DNA from: Balneolaceae bacterium UBA1514
GTDB taxonomy: Bacteria; Bacteroidota; Rhodothermia; Balneolales; Balneolaceae
Direction of reading: 5' to 3'
Assembly (NCBI GenBank): GCA_002323515.1
Contig: DCQQ01000042.1
Span: forward strand, 71,137-99,315
Length of the DNA stretch: 28,179 bases
Shown: positions 1 through 7,850 of the stretch, piece after piece
Position numbering within the stretch: the stretch's first letter is position 1
Layout: every line of letters starts with the position of its first letter
Translations under genes and position numbers: made by a program
Notes under the pieces: generated by a model
What the model was told of the DNA's origin: nothing
Seen by the model: the letters and a program-made list of their open reading frames with translations, nothing else
Databases searched by the model: none

Positions 1-270
1 AAAGCCGTTACAAATTCCCATAACCAGGCCTCCTTTTTGGGCATACCCGATCAATTCTTGCATGATAGGCGAGAAGCGTGCAATCGCGCCTGAACGAAGA
101 TAGTCTCCATATGAGAACCCACCAGGAACTATAATCATATCCAATCCGGATACATCTGTTTCTTTATGCCAAAGAAATTTTACCTCGGCATTCATCACAT
201 GTTTTAAAGCATGATATGCATCATGATCACAATTTGAACCTGGAAATACAATTATACCAACTATTGCCAC
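1..270 (-). CDS. purQ: Phosphoribosylformylglycinamidine synthase subunit PurQ (N-terminal part)
   Basis: This is the glutaminase subunit of FGAM synthase. It releases ammonia from glutamine for the PurL-catalysed fourth step of purine synthesis and works in a PurS/PurQ/PurL complex in the cytosol. The first 90 residues are in the window and the rest lies beyond the left edge. The frame shows the class I glutamine amidotransferase start [15 protein letters not shown], the [18 protein letters not shown] segment and the nucleophile motif GICNGF, with Cys87 as the expected catalytic residue. The start is a GTG at 268-270, preceded by a good AGAGG ribosome site about six bases upstream, and the clpS stop is 18 bases upstream. 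The short plus-strand frame over this region is a shadow. It belongs with purS at 630-875, from which clpS separates it. The identification is secure; only the length is unknown. Confidence 0.95.
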   Translation of the reverse strand, partial: MAIVGIIVFPGSNCDHDAYHALKHVMNAEVKFLWHKETDVSGLDMIIVPGGFSYGDYLRSGAIARFSPIMQELIGYAQKGGLVMGICNGF

Positions 271-288
271 TTTATGCCTCTTTTGGGA

Positions 289-615
289 TTAGCCTTTTAT
301 TTCTGTTATCAATTCAATTTCTCTTAAAATATAATCTCGCTTTAAACACTCTTCAAACTCTCCTTCAAAAACAATGGCTTTACCCTCACTATGAACTTTT
401 AAGGTTAATTCTTCCGCTCGACCACGCCCACATTTCAATGCCTTGATCAATTGTTGAATTACTTCTTCAAAGGTATGCACCTCGTCATTATATAGTATAA
501 GTCTCCAAGGCGTTTGAATCGCTTCCTCAACCTCTTCTTGGGCGAGGGTTTCTAAGTCACCCTTGTTGCTAGCGTCTTTAGCAAAGCTTAGAGTATGAAT
601 TACATTTGGATACAT
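289..615 (-). CDS. clpS: ATP-dependent Clp protease adaptor ClpS
   Basis: ClpS is a small cytosolic adaptor that binds the ClpA/ClpC ATPase and presents N-degron substrates to the ClpP protease. The 108-residue product has the family core from about residue 37: WRLILYNDEVHTFEEV, then KVHSEGKAIVFEGEFEECL. The NDE motif and the conserved HSEGKA histidine, both part of the N-degron pocket region in characterised ClpS, are present. About 30 N-terminal residues are variable, as is normal for the family. The gene lies 14 bases after purS and 18 bases before purQ on the same strand, so it is probably co-transcribed with purine synthesis genes. That placement is odd, since ClpS usually neighbours clpA or unrelated genes. 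The family call is firm; any link to purine metabolism is inference. Confidence 0.95.
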   Translation of the reverse strand: MYPNVIHTLSFAKDASNKGDLETLAQEEVEEAIQTPWRLILYNDEVHTFEEVIQQLIKALKCGRGRAEELTLKVHSEGKAIVFEGEFEECLKRDYILREIELITEIKG

Positions 616-629
616 TTAATGCTCTATGT

Positions 630-875
630 CTAAGATTCGAACTGGATTTCAAAATCTTCCATTACTTCATTTGCTAATAATTTACTGCAGGCCGATTCTA
701 CAATGCCTCTTGCCTCTTCTTCGTTACTGGCTTGTACATCTATCTCAATAAATTTACCAATACGAACACCTTCAATATTAGTTAATCCTAAGTTTTGTAA
801 GGCATGATGAGCCGCTTTTCCTTTTGGGTCTAGAATAGACGGGCGTAAGGTTACGTTTACTTTTGCTTTGAACAT
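630..875 (-). CDS. purS: Phosphoribosylformylglycinamidine synthase subunit PurS
   Basis: PurS is the small bridging subunit of the three-part FGAM synthase (PurS, PurQ, small PurL) and is needed for ammonia channelling between the glutaminase and the synthase. The 81-residue length is typical. The frame starts MFKAKVNVTLRPSILDPKGKA, followed by the conserved HHALQNLGLTNIEGVRIGKFIEI stretch (residues 23-45), which is the PurS hallmark. It lies 93 bases downstream of miaA and 14 bases upstream of clpS on the same strand, and purQ follows clpS. The presence of PurS predicts a small-type PurL, which must lie outside this window. It stops with TAG. No riboswitch-like structure was seen in the short gap upstream. 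Confidence 0.95.
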   Translation of the reverse strand: MFKAKVNVTLRPSILDPKGKAAHHALQNLGLTNIEGVRIGKFIEIDVQASNEEEARGIVESACSKLLANEVMEDFEIQFES

Positions 876-968
876 AAATGAATAATTTTAAATGATACCT
901 AAAGGTAGGGTTTCTAAGGTTTAGCTGCTAAATGTATCCTTTAAAAAAATTTAGTGACGTTGTGGTTT

Positions 969-1925
969 TTAGTTGGACTTAGATTCAATTTCCTTTGAAA
1001 TTAAATTCAGTATTTCAAGCTCTGTCTGTTCTTCAGGATAAAACCACTGGATGAATGGCCATTTTCTGAACCATGTTTCCTGCCTTTTTGCATATCTCCT
1101 AGTATGAGTTTTGATTTTCTCAACGGCCTCTTCAAGGCTTAATTCTCCATTAAAGTGCGAAATTATTTCTGAATAGCCAACGGTTTGTAGTGCTTGATTT
1201 TCTAATGAATACCCTTTTTGTAACAAACCCCTCACTTCCTCTACCAATCCTTGCTCCATCATGTGATCTACCCGTTTTTCAATGCGTTCATGTAAACTCG
1301 AACGGGGTCTATTAAGGCCGAAAACAAGTGTGTGATTAGGGCATATGGCAGGTTTGTTTGAGTGAAAGGAACTAAAAGGTTTACCTGTTTCGTAGTACAC
1401 ATCTAAGGCTCTAATAATGCGCTGAGGATTTAACCCATCCATTTTTCGAGCATAGTCTGTATCAACCCGGATGAGTTTTTCATATAGTAGCGCTATTCCC
1501 TCGGTTCTGGCTTGCTCTTTTAATTGAGTTACACGCGCGGGGTTGGCTTTGGGCATAGGGTCTAAACCGTTTATCAAACTGCTTAGATATAGAGTGGATC
1601 CGCCCACATAAACCAACGGGGTGTTTGGATAAGCTTGACGGTGTTCGGCATCCCATTGCTGAATACGTTCTAAAAAAGCAAAAGGTGAATCCGAATCTAC
1701 TGGGTCCAAGTTATCCACGTTAAAATGGGGGATCTGCTTCCGTTGCTCTACACTTACCTTAGCGGTTCCAATATCCAAATACCGATAAGATTGTCGGGCA
1801 TCAACCGAAACTATGCTTGTTTTAAGTCTTTCTGCCAAGCCAATGGATAGATTGGTTTTACCAACTGCTGTCGGTCCTAGAAGTACAATTTTACGTATAG
1901 GATTTGGATTCATTATTAATCCCAT
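969..1925 (-). CDS. miaA: tRNA dimethylallyltransferase MiaA
   Basis: MiaA transfers a dimethylallyl group to N6 of adenosine 37 in tRNAs that read UNN codons. The 318-residue length is normal. Visible motifs are the P-loop GPTAVGKT (residues 17-24), the SVDARQSYRYLDIGTAK segment that in this family contacts the substrate adenosine (usually DSxQ), the VGGSTLYLSSLINGL segment, the NPQRIIRALDVYYETGK segment and the C-terminal THTRRYAKRQETWFRK region. The usual Asp-Ser of the DSxQ motif reads Asp-Ala here (DARQ), a mild deviation. Two ATG codons compete: 1925, which overlaps the upstream porV-like gene by ten bases, and 1913, just after that gene's stop. The second gives the more usual short N-terminus. 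Overlap or adjacency implies co-transcription with the porV-like gene. Confidence 0.93.
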   Translation of the reverse strand: MGLIMNPNPIRKIVLLGPTAVGKTNLSIGLAERLKTSIVSVDARQSYRYLDIGTAKVSVEQRKQIPHFNVDNLDPVDSDSPFAFLERIQQWDAEHRQAYPNTPLVYVGGSTLYLSSLINGLDPMPKANPARVTQLKEQARTEGIALLYEKLIRVDTDYARKMDGLNPQRIIRALDVYYETGKPFSSFHSNKPAICPNHTLVFGLNRPRSSLHERIEKRVDHMMEQGLVEEVRGLLQKGYSLENQALQTVGYSEIISHFNGELSLEEAVEKIKTHTRRYAKRQETWFRKWPFIQWFYPEEQTELEILNLISKEIESKSN

Positions 1926-3049
1926 ACAACGCGTACAGAAACACGGTGCGTGCTACCCAGCTCAGCTCCACTACCTGCAAAGCCCATAAATCCATAATCA
2001 ATCGCAAATTTATAGACTTCCACTCCCATACCTAAGGTAGGTCGCATGGTCCACCCTGAAAATGGATCTTGATATAAATCAGTCAAACCCACCCGTAAGG
2101 ATAGGCGGTCTCTAAACACCCCTTCTACTCCGAGACGTGGCTCTAAGCTCCATGATCCTAGGTTTAGGTAATAGACTTCTCTACCCTCAAACATACTAAG
2201 TACATCAAAAGCAGTGTTTAATGCCCATTCTTTATATTGAATACTTCGTGCTATGCCCATCCGTAAAGATGGCCGGACATATTCGTCGGAACCTTCAGGA
2301 GTCTGATCGCCAAAAACTTCTTCATAGCCTTCAAATTGATCTTGATTAATCGTCCAAACTTTTCGCAATGTGGTGGCATCTATCCACTGAATGCCCCATA
2401 ACCATTCATTCCAGCTACCTTGAGCTCCCAAGTCTAAACTGTAGCCCCATGCATGCGCGAAAGGACCTAACTTTTGCCGAATAAATTTCAGTGAGCCCCC
2501 ATAATAAATGGGTAAATCACCCGGTGCTTGCTCAGAAGCGTAAGATATATACCATGCCATATCAGTAGCACTGAAGCGAGTAATGTATTGTTCAACGTTT
2601 GCTTTAGGCCCCCCGTTCTCCCCTCTATTTGGGTCCCAAGCATCTAAAGTATTGGCGATGTTGTCGACCCCTTGTCTAAAAAAACTAAGGGCCAACACCC
2701 CTCTGTCCTGAGGCAAAGGCAGTGCTACAGATCCGTAGTCATAGCCCACGACACCTCCAAAGCGCTCAGAATGCATGTACATAATTTGCACGTCTTCTAC
2801 CGTTCGCAAACCCGCCGGGTTCCAGTAGGCCGCACTAACACCACGACTAATAGCCGCTTGTGCTCCGCCCATACTCAACGTTTTTGCCCCTGCACCCACT
2901 CGCAAAAATTCACTGCCGTATTTCGCATGAAGCGATTGAGACATAACGTGCATTGGAGCACAAAACAGAAGTAAAACGACAAAAAACCCTTTGCCACTGG
3001 GCGATGTTGGTCTATACAAAATGATGCGGTTTATTGTTTTTATACCCAA
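1916..3049 (-). CDS. PorV/PorQ-family outer-membrane beta-barrel protein
   Basis: This 377-residue exported protein looks like the PorV/PorQ family of outer-membrane barrels (FadL-like), known in Bacteroidota from type IX secretion and gliding. An N-terminal hydrophobic stretch (about residues 20-37) ending in VMSQ is a likely Sec signal peptide. The mature start has the family signature YGSEFLRVGAGAKTLSMGG, followed by SAAYWNPAGL. The rest alternates short amphipathic strands rich in Gly, Tyr, Trp and Phe and ends SVRVVWD with an aromatic penultimate region, as expected for barrel closure. It is transcribed ahead of miaA, which overlaps its 3' end. I cannot tell whether it is PorV itself, PorQ or a paralogue of unknown cargo, because no other type IX genes are in view. 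Confidence 0.82.
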   Translation of the reverse strand: MGIKTINRIILYRPTSPSGKGFFVVLLLFCAPMHVMSQSLHAKYGSEFLRVGAGAKTLSMGGAQAAISRGVSAAYWNPAGLRTVEDVQIMYMHSERFGGVVGYDYGSVALPLPQDRGVLALSFFRQGVDNIANTLDAWDPNRGENGGPKANVEQYITRFSATDMAWYISYASEQAPGDLPIYYGGSLKFIRQKLGPFAHAWGYSLDLGAQGSWNEWLWGIQWIDATTLRKVWTINQDQFEGYEEVFGDQTPEGSDEYVRPSLRMGIARSIQYKEWALNTAFDVLSMFEGREVYYLNLGSWSLEPRLGVEGVFRDRLSLRVGLTDLYQDPFSGWTMRPTLGMGVEVYKFAIDYGFMGFAGSGAELGSTHRVSVRVVWD

Positions 3050-3143
3050 TTTCTAAAGATATAAAATGCACGGAAGTGAATTCGTAAAAATGAACGGTGC
3101 TTAGTTGCAGAGAGTACCGTATTTTCTTAGTATAAGCACATAT

Positions 3144-3163
3144 GTTGGAAAGGGCAATCCAAC
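3144..3163. repeat. Inverted repeat in the porV-like/dnaN divergent promoter region
   Basis: GTTGGA at 3144-3149 and TCCAAC at 3158-3163 form a perfect six-base inverted repeat around an eight-base spacer, 39 bases before the dnaN start. The 153-base gap 3050-3202 must hold promoters for both divergent genes, and this repeat is the clearest structure in it. It could be an operator or a hairpin in the dnaN leader. No run of T follows, so it does not look like a terminator. Function is unknown. Confidence 0.35.
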
Positions 3164-3202
3164 CGTTAAACCGTCGAATAAATCCCTATAATTCAACCAC
3201 CT

Positions 3203-4318
3203 ATGAAATTTTCTATATCCAGTAGCGAACTCAACAAAGGGCTCTCCAACATAATTGGCGCCGTACCTAATAAAGCAACCTTGCCTATTTTAGAAACAAT
3301 TCTATGTCAGAGTGAGAAGAGTAGTATTAAATTAAGTGCCACCGATTTAGAAATTTCCATTATACAACATGTTCAGGCAGATATTGAAGAGCCTGGTTCT
3401 ATTGCTATTCCGGCAAGAAGACTTCTGGAAACTCTTAGACAGCTCCCTAACATAACGGTCTTTTTTGAAGTAGACGACCGTAACAATATTTTATTCAAAA
3501 CGGATAAAGGTACCTACAAACTAGTGGGTGACAATGCCGATGACTTCCCCGAAGTACCCGACTTAATTGATGGAACCACCATTAAAACTAAAACCAAGGT
3601 CGTTCAACAGGCCATTAACAAAACGCTTTTCGCTGTATCTAACGATGATTTACGGCCAGCCATGATGGGTGTTTATTTTCAACTCGGGCCCAATGTCTCT
3701 CAATTTGTTTCTACCGATGGCCACCGGCTCGTTAGGTATAGTGCCACTGAAATGACCACTGCACAGGAACATTCTTTTATTGTTCCTGATAAAGCCTTGT
3801 CATTAATTCAAAAGAGTATCTCAGATGAACTAAGTACCATACAAGTAAATCAAGATCATGTAAGTTTTAAAAGTGGTACCACCCAATTAATAACCCGCTT
3901 AATAAACGAACAGTATCCTAACTATGAATCGGTAATTCCTCGAGACAATGATAAATTTTTGTCTATTAGTAAAGACCAAATGCTTTCGACCGTCAAACGA
4001 GTCTCTATCTTTTCGAGTAGCACCACCCGACAAATTCGTCTACAACTAGATGCCGATAAATTGACCATTCGCGCCGAAGATTTGGATATGAGCAGCGAAG
4101 CCAAAGAAACCATTGATTGTGATTACAGTGATGAATCCATGGAAATCGGTTTTAATGCCAAGTACTTATCCGACGTATTACAAAATATCGATGGGGATGA
4201 AGTAAGCTTTGAGTTTTCCTCTCCAAATAAGGCAGGAATTGTAAAACCCACACAAAGTGACGAAAGCGAAGAAATGTTAATGTTGGTAATGCCGGTTATG
4301 TTAAATAGCTATAGCTAG
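3203..4318 (+). CDS. dnaN: DNA polymerase III beta subunit (sliding clamp)
   Basis: DnaN forms the ring-shaped dimer that tethers DNA polymerase III and other clamp-binding enzymes to DNA. The 371-residue length fits the family. Evidence is the N-terminal MKFSISSSELNKGLSNIIGA with the following PNKATLPILETIL segment, the middle-domain STDGHRLVRY motif (around residue 175), the DDFPEVP motif near residue 113, and the C-terminal LMLVMPVML, which matches the clamp's usual end. It begins at an ATG with no obvious Shine-Dalgarno sequence. The SAM hydrolase follows after 35 bases on the same strand, which suggests a shared transcript. No dnaA, recF or gyrase gene is adjacent, so this is not the classical dnaA-dnaN origin arrangement. 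Confidence 0.96.
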   Translation: MKFSISSSELNKGLSNIIGAVPNKATLPILETILCQSEKSSIKLSATDLEISIIQHVQADIEEPGSIAIPARRLLETLRQLPNITVFFEVDDRNNILFKTDKGTYKLVGDNADDFPEVPDLIDGTTIKTKTKVVQQAINKTLFAVSNDDLRPAMMGVYFQLGPNVSQFVSTDGHRLVRYSATEMTTAQEHSFIVPDKALSLIQKSISDELSTIQVNQDHVSFKSGTTQLITRLINEQYPNYESVIPRDNDKFLSISKDQMLSTVKRVSIFSSSTTRQIRLQLDADKLTIRAEDLDMSSEAKETIDCDYSDESMEIGFNAKYLSDVLQNIDGDEVSFEFSSPNKAGIVKPTQSDESEEMLMLVMPVMLNSYS

Positions 4319-4353
4319 AGCTGCCATGAATCCTTGTCGCTCTTAGTACATCT

Positions 4354-5142
4354 ATGAGCAAAATAATTACTCTTACTACAGATTTTGGGCTTCAAGACCA
4401 CTATTTAAGTGCAATGAAAGCCGTTATGCTAGGAATTTCTTCTGATATAAGGTTTATTGATATTTCCCACGAAATACCCCCCCAGGATATTATGGCCGGC
4501 GCCTGGGTCATTCGGAATGCCGCCTTTCTCTTCCCCCCTAAAAGTATTCATTTAGTGGTGGTTGACCCTGGGGTTGGAACCGACAGAAACCCCATTGTTC
4601 TGGAAGTAAACGATCAGATTTTTGTGGGCCCAGACAACGGGATTTTTTCGCTTTTTTTTGAGGAATTCAATTACAAAGCGTACAAATTAAACAAGCCAAA
4701 ATACTGGAGAGATGTCCGATCGAGAACCTTTCACGGACGCGATATATTCTCCCCCATTGCTGCTCATCTAGCCAAAGGTGTGAGCTTGGAAGAGCTGGGA
4801 GATCCCATTAGCAATTTAGTGAGTTACCACTGGGCTGTCCCCATAGGGGATAAAGATGGTTTACAGGGATGGGTAATTCACATAGATCGTTTTGGAAACT
4901 TAATCACCAACATATCCGAAGAGTTGATCGAACAAACCATTGGCCGCAGAAAAGTTCGAATATACGTTGGCAATACCATGATCGATCACCTGGTTAATAC
5001 CTTTGAAGACGTCGCCCCCGGTGAACCGGCCGCCTTTGTTGGCAGCTCCGGTATGATGGAAATAGGGATAAATCGAGGGAATGCCGCTGAAATGTTAAGT
5101 GTAGATAAAGGCACACAAATTTCATTGGTCCTCCAAAAGTAA
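4354..5142 (+). CDS. S-adenosyl-L-methionine hydrolase (adenosine-forming), DUF62 family
   Basis: Members of this family (formerly DUF62) hydrolyse SAM to adenosine and methionine with an activated water; the relatives SalL and fluorinase use halide instead. The 262-residue protein has all family landmarks: ITLTTDFGLQDHYLSAMK (residues 5-22), the VVVDPGVGTDR motif with Asp71 and Arg78, VGPDNGIFSLFF, TFHGRDIFSPIAAHL with His127, and DRFGNLITNI in the C-terminal domain. Asp71, Arg78 and His127 match the Asp-Arg-His triad known from the archaeal SAM hydroxide adenosyltransferase, so hydrolase rather than halogenase activity is expected. It sits 35 bases after dnaN and 161 bases before a SAM-dependent methyltransferase. 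Its physiological role is poorly understood across bacteria. Confidence 0.9.
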   Translation: MSKIITLTTDFGLQDHYLSAMKAVMLGISSDIRFIDISHEIPPQDIMAGAWVIRNAAFLFPPKSIHLVVVDPGVGTDRNPIVLEVNDQIFVGPDNGIFSLFFEEFNYKAYKLNKPKYWRDVRSRTFHGRDIFSPIAAHLAKGVSLEELGDPISNLVSYHWAVPIGDKDGLQGWVIHIDRFGNLITNISEELIEQTIGRRKVRIYVGNTMIDHLVNTFEDVAPGEPAAFVGSSGMMEIGINRGNAAEMLSVDKGTQISLVLQK

Positions 5143-5303
5143 CCTTGAGGTCGTTAGATTTGGTTAGGTGAACGCAGTACGTCAGGGCTTCGTTTTGTAG
5201 GCATGTGTGTTCGTAACGTTTAGTGCCACAGCTCGTATACCTATGTGAATGACGGCAATCATGATGCAATAAATCAACTAATTTCAACTATCAGTCAGAA
5301 GCT

Positions 5304-6104
5304 ATGTTATTAGAACTTCGCGCCCCACACAATGAACGCCTTTCTATAGAACTACCGGTAGAGGCTGCACACCTAGGTACCCCTTTTAATGGTTCTCTTT
5401 GTGCGGAAGATGGGCAGCTCTTTTCTATTGATCGTAATATTGTGCAACTCGTTGAAAATAAAAGAACGTTTGATACCCTCGCTCAACTATACAACCATGT
5501 ACCAGTTACTGCTCAAGTGTACGAGGATCTATGGAGAAGACGTTCTATAGGTTTACTAAGTGGGGAAGATTTTAGTTTAGAAGAGGAAAAAAAACTATTG
5601 CTGGATTGGACCGAGCCAAAAGGTGGGGAAAAGATATTAGATCTAGGCTGCTCCACGGCCTTTTATGCAAGAAGCCTACAAGATTATGAACCTGGCGCAC
5701 AGACAGTCGCGCTCGACCTTTCCCTTCCCATGCTCCAAAAAGCTCGTGAAAAAGCGGTGGAAGAAGAAGTTGACCTATTTTTATTGCAAGCCGACGCCCG
5801 CCAACTACCTTTTTTTAGTGATACCTTCGATTTAGTTGCAATGGGGGGGACCTTAAACGAAGTATCCAATACCGCTCAGGTACTTACTGAAATCCGGAGA
5901 GTATTACGACCGAATGGCCGCTTTTTTATTATGTATCTTTTAAAAAGTACCCATTGGTTAGGAAGAGTAGCTCAAGAATCCAGTTCATTGGGGGGCTTAC
6001 ATTATTGGACCTATGAAGAATCTAAAAACCTATTTAAAGGGGCAGGTTTCACCATAGATCGAGTGGAAACGAAAGGTATTGTAGCCTTTGCACTGCTGGG
6101 TTAA
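5304..6104 (+). CDS. Class I SAM-dependent methyltransferase with Trm112-like N-terminus
   Basis: This is a 266-residue Rossmann-fold methyltransferase of unknown substrate. The SAM-binding motif I is KILDLGCSTAFYARSL (about residues 110-125), followed by VALDLSLPMLQKAR (motif II acidic region), QADARQLPFFSDTFDLVAMGG (motifs III-IV) and EIRRVLRPNGRFFIMYLL (post-motif region), a typical ubiE/type-11 layout. The first 55 residues (GSLCAEDGQLFSIDRNIVQLVE) resemble a Trm112-like zinc domain whose cysteines are mostly gone; only one Cys remains. It is preceded by a 161-base gap in which I see no gene, and it converges with argS 37 bases downstream. The substrate could be a quinone, lipid or small molecule; nothing here decides. 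Confidence 0.85.
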   Translation: MLLELRAPHNERLSIELPVEAAHLGTPFNGSLCAEDGQLFSIDRNIVQLVENKRTFDTLAQLYNHVPVTAQVYEDLWRRRSIGLLSGEDFSLEEEKKLLLDWTEPKGGEKILDLGCSTAFYARSLQDYEPGAQTVALDLSLPMLQKAREKAVEEEVDLFLLQADARQLPFFSDTFDLVAMGGTLNEVSNTAQVLTEIRRVLRPNGRFFIMYLLKSTHWLGRVAQESSSLGGLHYWTYEESKNLFKGAGFTIDRVETKGIVAFALLG

Positions 6105-6121
6105 CGGCACAATCTAAGTAT

Positions 6122-6137
6122 ACTATTCCTGAATAGT
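6122..6137. repeat. Short perfect palindrome between convergent genes
   Basis: ACTATTC (6122-6128) and GAATAGT (6131-6137) make a perfect seven-base inverted repeat with a two-base centre, lying between the methyltransferase stop and the argS stop. Its position suits a bidirectional transcription end, but there is no T run on either side and the loop is too tight for a standard hairpin. It may equally be a protein-binding site or chance. Confidence 0.3.
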
Positions 6138-6141
6138 GGCC

Positions 6142-7779
6142 TTACATTTGTTCCGGCGCATGGATACCCAAAATGCCTAATCCATTAGATAAAACCCTAG
6201 CGGTTTGTCTCGCCAAAAGAACTCGAGCTTGTGCACATTCTTGTTCTACACCCATAATTCTGCAGTCATGGTAGAAAGAGGTAAAGTCGGTCGCCACATC
6301 ATTCAAGTAATTAATTAAACGATGGGGTTCATTTGTGTCAGCGGCTCCTAAAATCGCTTTAGATAATTTAAAGAGTGTTTTCATTAGGGTTAATTCCGAA
6401 GGATGAACCAATGGTTTTAACTGCTCAAGGGTTGGGTATTCTGGAGGGGCGCCATATTCTTCTTCCGCTTTACGTAGGATACTGTGAATACGTGCATGCG
6501 CATATTGAAGATAAAATACTGGGTTCTTTTCGCCAGCCTCTTTGGCTTGTCCTATATCAAATTCCAAGTGAGTGTTTGGAGACCTCATCAAGAAGAAAAA
6601 TCGGGTAACATCCGAACCTACCTCATCCATTAATTCGTCTAAGGTAACAAAATTAGCTTTTCGTGTACTCATTTTAAAAGGTTGACCGTCTTTGACTAAG
6701 GTCACAAACTGATAGACAATAACGCGAATTCGTTGCTCATCATAACCCAGTGCTTGTAATGCGGATAATATATCTGGGTAAGTTGCAATATGATCGGCAC
6801 CAAATACATCCACACACTCATCGTAACCTCTGTCTAATTTATTGGCATGATAGGCAATATCGGGTAGACGATACGTTGGCTCTCCCGTACTTTTTACCAA
6901 AACAGTATCTTTTTCTTTTCCAAACTCAGTAGTTTTAAACCACGTTGCTCCATCAGCTTCGTAGACCAAGCCTTTTTCTTTTAGCGCTACCAGCACCTTC
7001 TCAATGTCTCCATTCTCATATAGATCAAATTCATTATAGAAACTGTCCATATGAATATTCATTCGTTCCAATGTCTGGCTAATGTCCGTAAATATGGCTT
7101 CTTGGGCTGCTTTTTTGAATGCCTCCCAATCCTTTCCTTCCCACTCTTTGCCGAATTGGTCAATAATTCCTTGGGCAATATCAATGATATAAGCACCCTC
7201 GTAGCCTCCCTCTGGTAGCTCAATCGACTGACCTAATAACTGCTGGTATCGGGCTTGTACACTTTGACCTAATACCCTCATTTGACGACCTGCATCGTTA
7301 AAATAGTATTCCCGATCAACAGACGCTCCTGTCCATTCCAATAAGCGAGCAATCGTATCTCCTAGTACCGCATTTCGCCCATGTCCCACAGTCAAAGGCC
7401 CGGTAGGATTCGCACTTACAAATTCTATTTGGACCCGTTGCCCTTTTCTAGACGCTGTTTTACCAAAATCTGAGCCTTCTTTTATAATCGCCCTTAATTG
7501 TTGATATACATATTCCTTCGCAAATCGAAAGTTTATGAAGCCAGGCCCTGCAATTTCGATGGCCTCCAATACCTGTGGGTCTAGTGGCATAGCATCGAGC
7601 AGTTGCTGAGCAATGGCACGGGGGTTTTGGCGCAGTGGTTTTGCTAAAAGCATGGCGATATTGGTCGATACGTCACCATGTTCGGCGAATTTAGGAGATT
7701 CTAATTGAATCTCAGGCAGCTCGGTGATATCAAGTCCCGATAAGGCCTTTTGGAGTAAATCATAGATATAACTGTTCAT
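6142..7779 (-). CDS. argS: Arginine--tRNA ligase
   Basis: ArgRS charges tRNA-Arg in the cytosol; it is a class I synthetase that needs the tRNA for amino-acid activation. The 545-residue protein shows the ArgRS N-terminal additional domain (about residues 1-90, ending in AGPGFINF), then the class I HIGH-like motif SANPTGPLTVGHGRNAVLGD (residues 122-141). The KMSKS-loop region reads FKMSTRKANFVTLDELMDE, the degenerate form usual in many ArgRS. The C-terminal anticodon-binding helical domain ends in NGLGILGIHAPEQM, a common family ending. It lies 71 bases downstream of the radC remnant on the same strand. The start ATG at 7779 gives a full-length domain structure. Confidence 0.97.
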   Translation of the reverse strand: MNSYIYDLLQKALSGLDITELPEIQLESPKFAEHGDVSTNIAMLLAKPLRQNPRAIAQQLLDAMPLDPQVLEAIEIAGPGFINFRFAKEYVYQQLRAIIKEGSDFGKTASRKGQRVQIEFVSANPTGPLTVGHGRNAVLGDTIARLLEWTGASVDREYYFNDAGRQMRVLGQSVQARYQQLLGQSIELPEGGYEGAYIIDIAQGIIDQFGKEWEGKDWEAFKKAAQEAIFTDISQTLERMNIHMDSFYNEFDLYENGDIEKVLVALKEKGLVYEADGATWFKTTEFGKEKDTVLVKSTGEPTYRLPDIAYHANKLDRGYDECVDVFGADHIATYPDILSALQALGYDEQRIRVIVYQFVTLVKDGQPFKMSTRKANFVTLDELMDEVGSDVTRFFFLMRSPNTHLEFDIGQAKEAGEKNPVFYLQYAHARIHSILRKAEEEYGAPPEYPTLEQLKPLVHPSELTLMKTLFKLSKAILGAADTNEPHRLINYLNDVATDFTSFYHDCRIMGVEQECAQARVLLARQTARVLSNGLGILGIHAPEQM

Positions 7780-7823
7780 GCCTCAAAGATACAGTTTTCC
7801 CTTGAATGGTGTTAACCCAAAAG

Positions 7824-7850
7824 GGGGACAAAATGCCCCTAGGGCGTCCC
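7824..7850 (-). terminator. Possible intrinsic terminator after the radC remnant
   Basis: Read on the minus strand, GGGAC pairs with GTCCC (7846-7850 with 7825-7829). Inside it GCCC (7842-7845) pairs with GGGC (7835-7838), with a five-base one-sided bulge. The stem is followed by CCTTTT. It starts immediately after the radC stop codon and precedes argS. Stem strength is good, but the bulge and the short T run make this a moderate call. Confidence 0.4.

Noticed and set aside
1916..3049. Part of a type IX secretion locus.
   Set aside because: Only a PorV/PorQ-like barrel is present; no porU, sprA, gldK-N or C-terminal-domain cargo genes are visible in the window.
3050..3202. Replication origin next to dnaN.
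   Set aside because: No cluster of DnaA boxes is seen and dnaA, recF and gyrase genes are absent; the gap is short.
5143..5303. Possible small gene or RNA in the gap between the SAM hydrolase and the methyltransferase.
   Set aside because: No tRNA-like fold, strong hairpin or protein-like frame was found; the minus-strand frame here is not protein-like.
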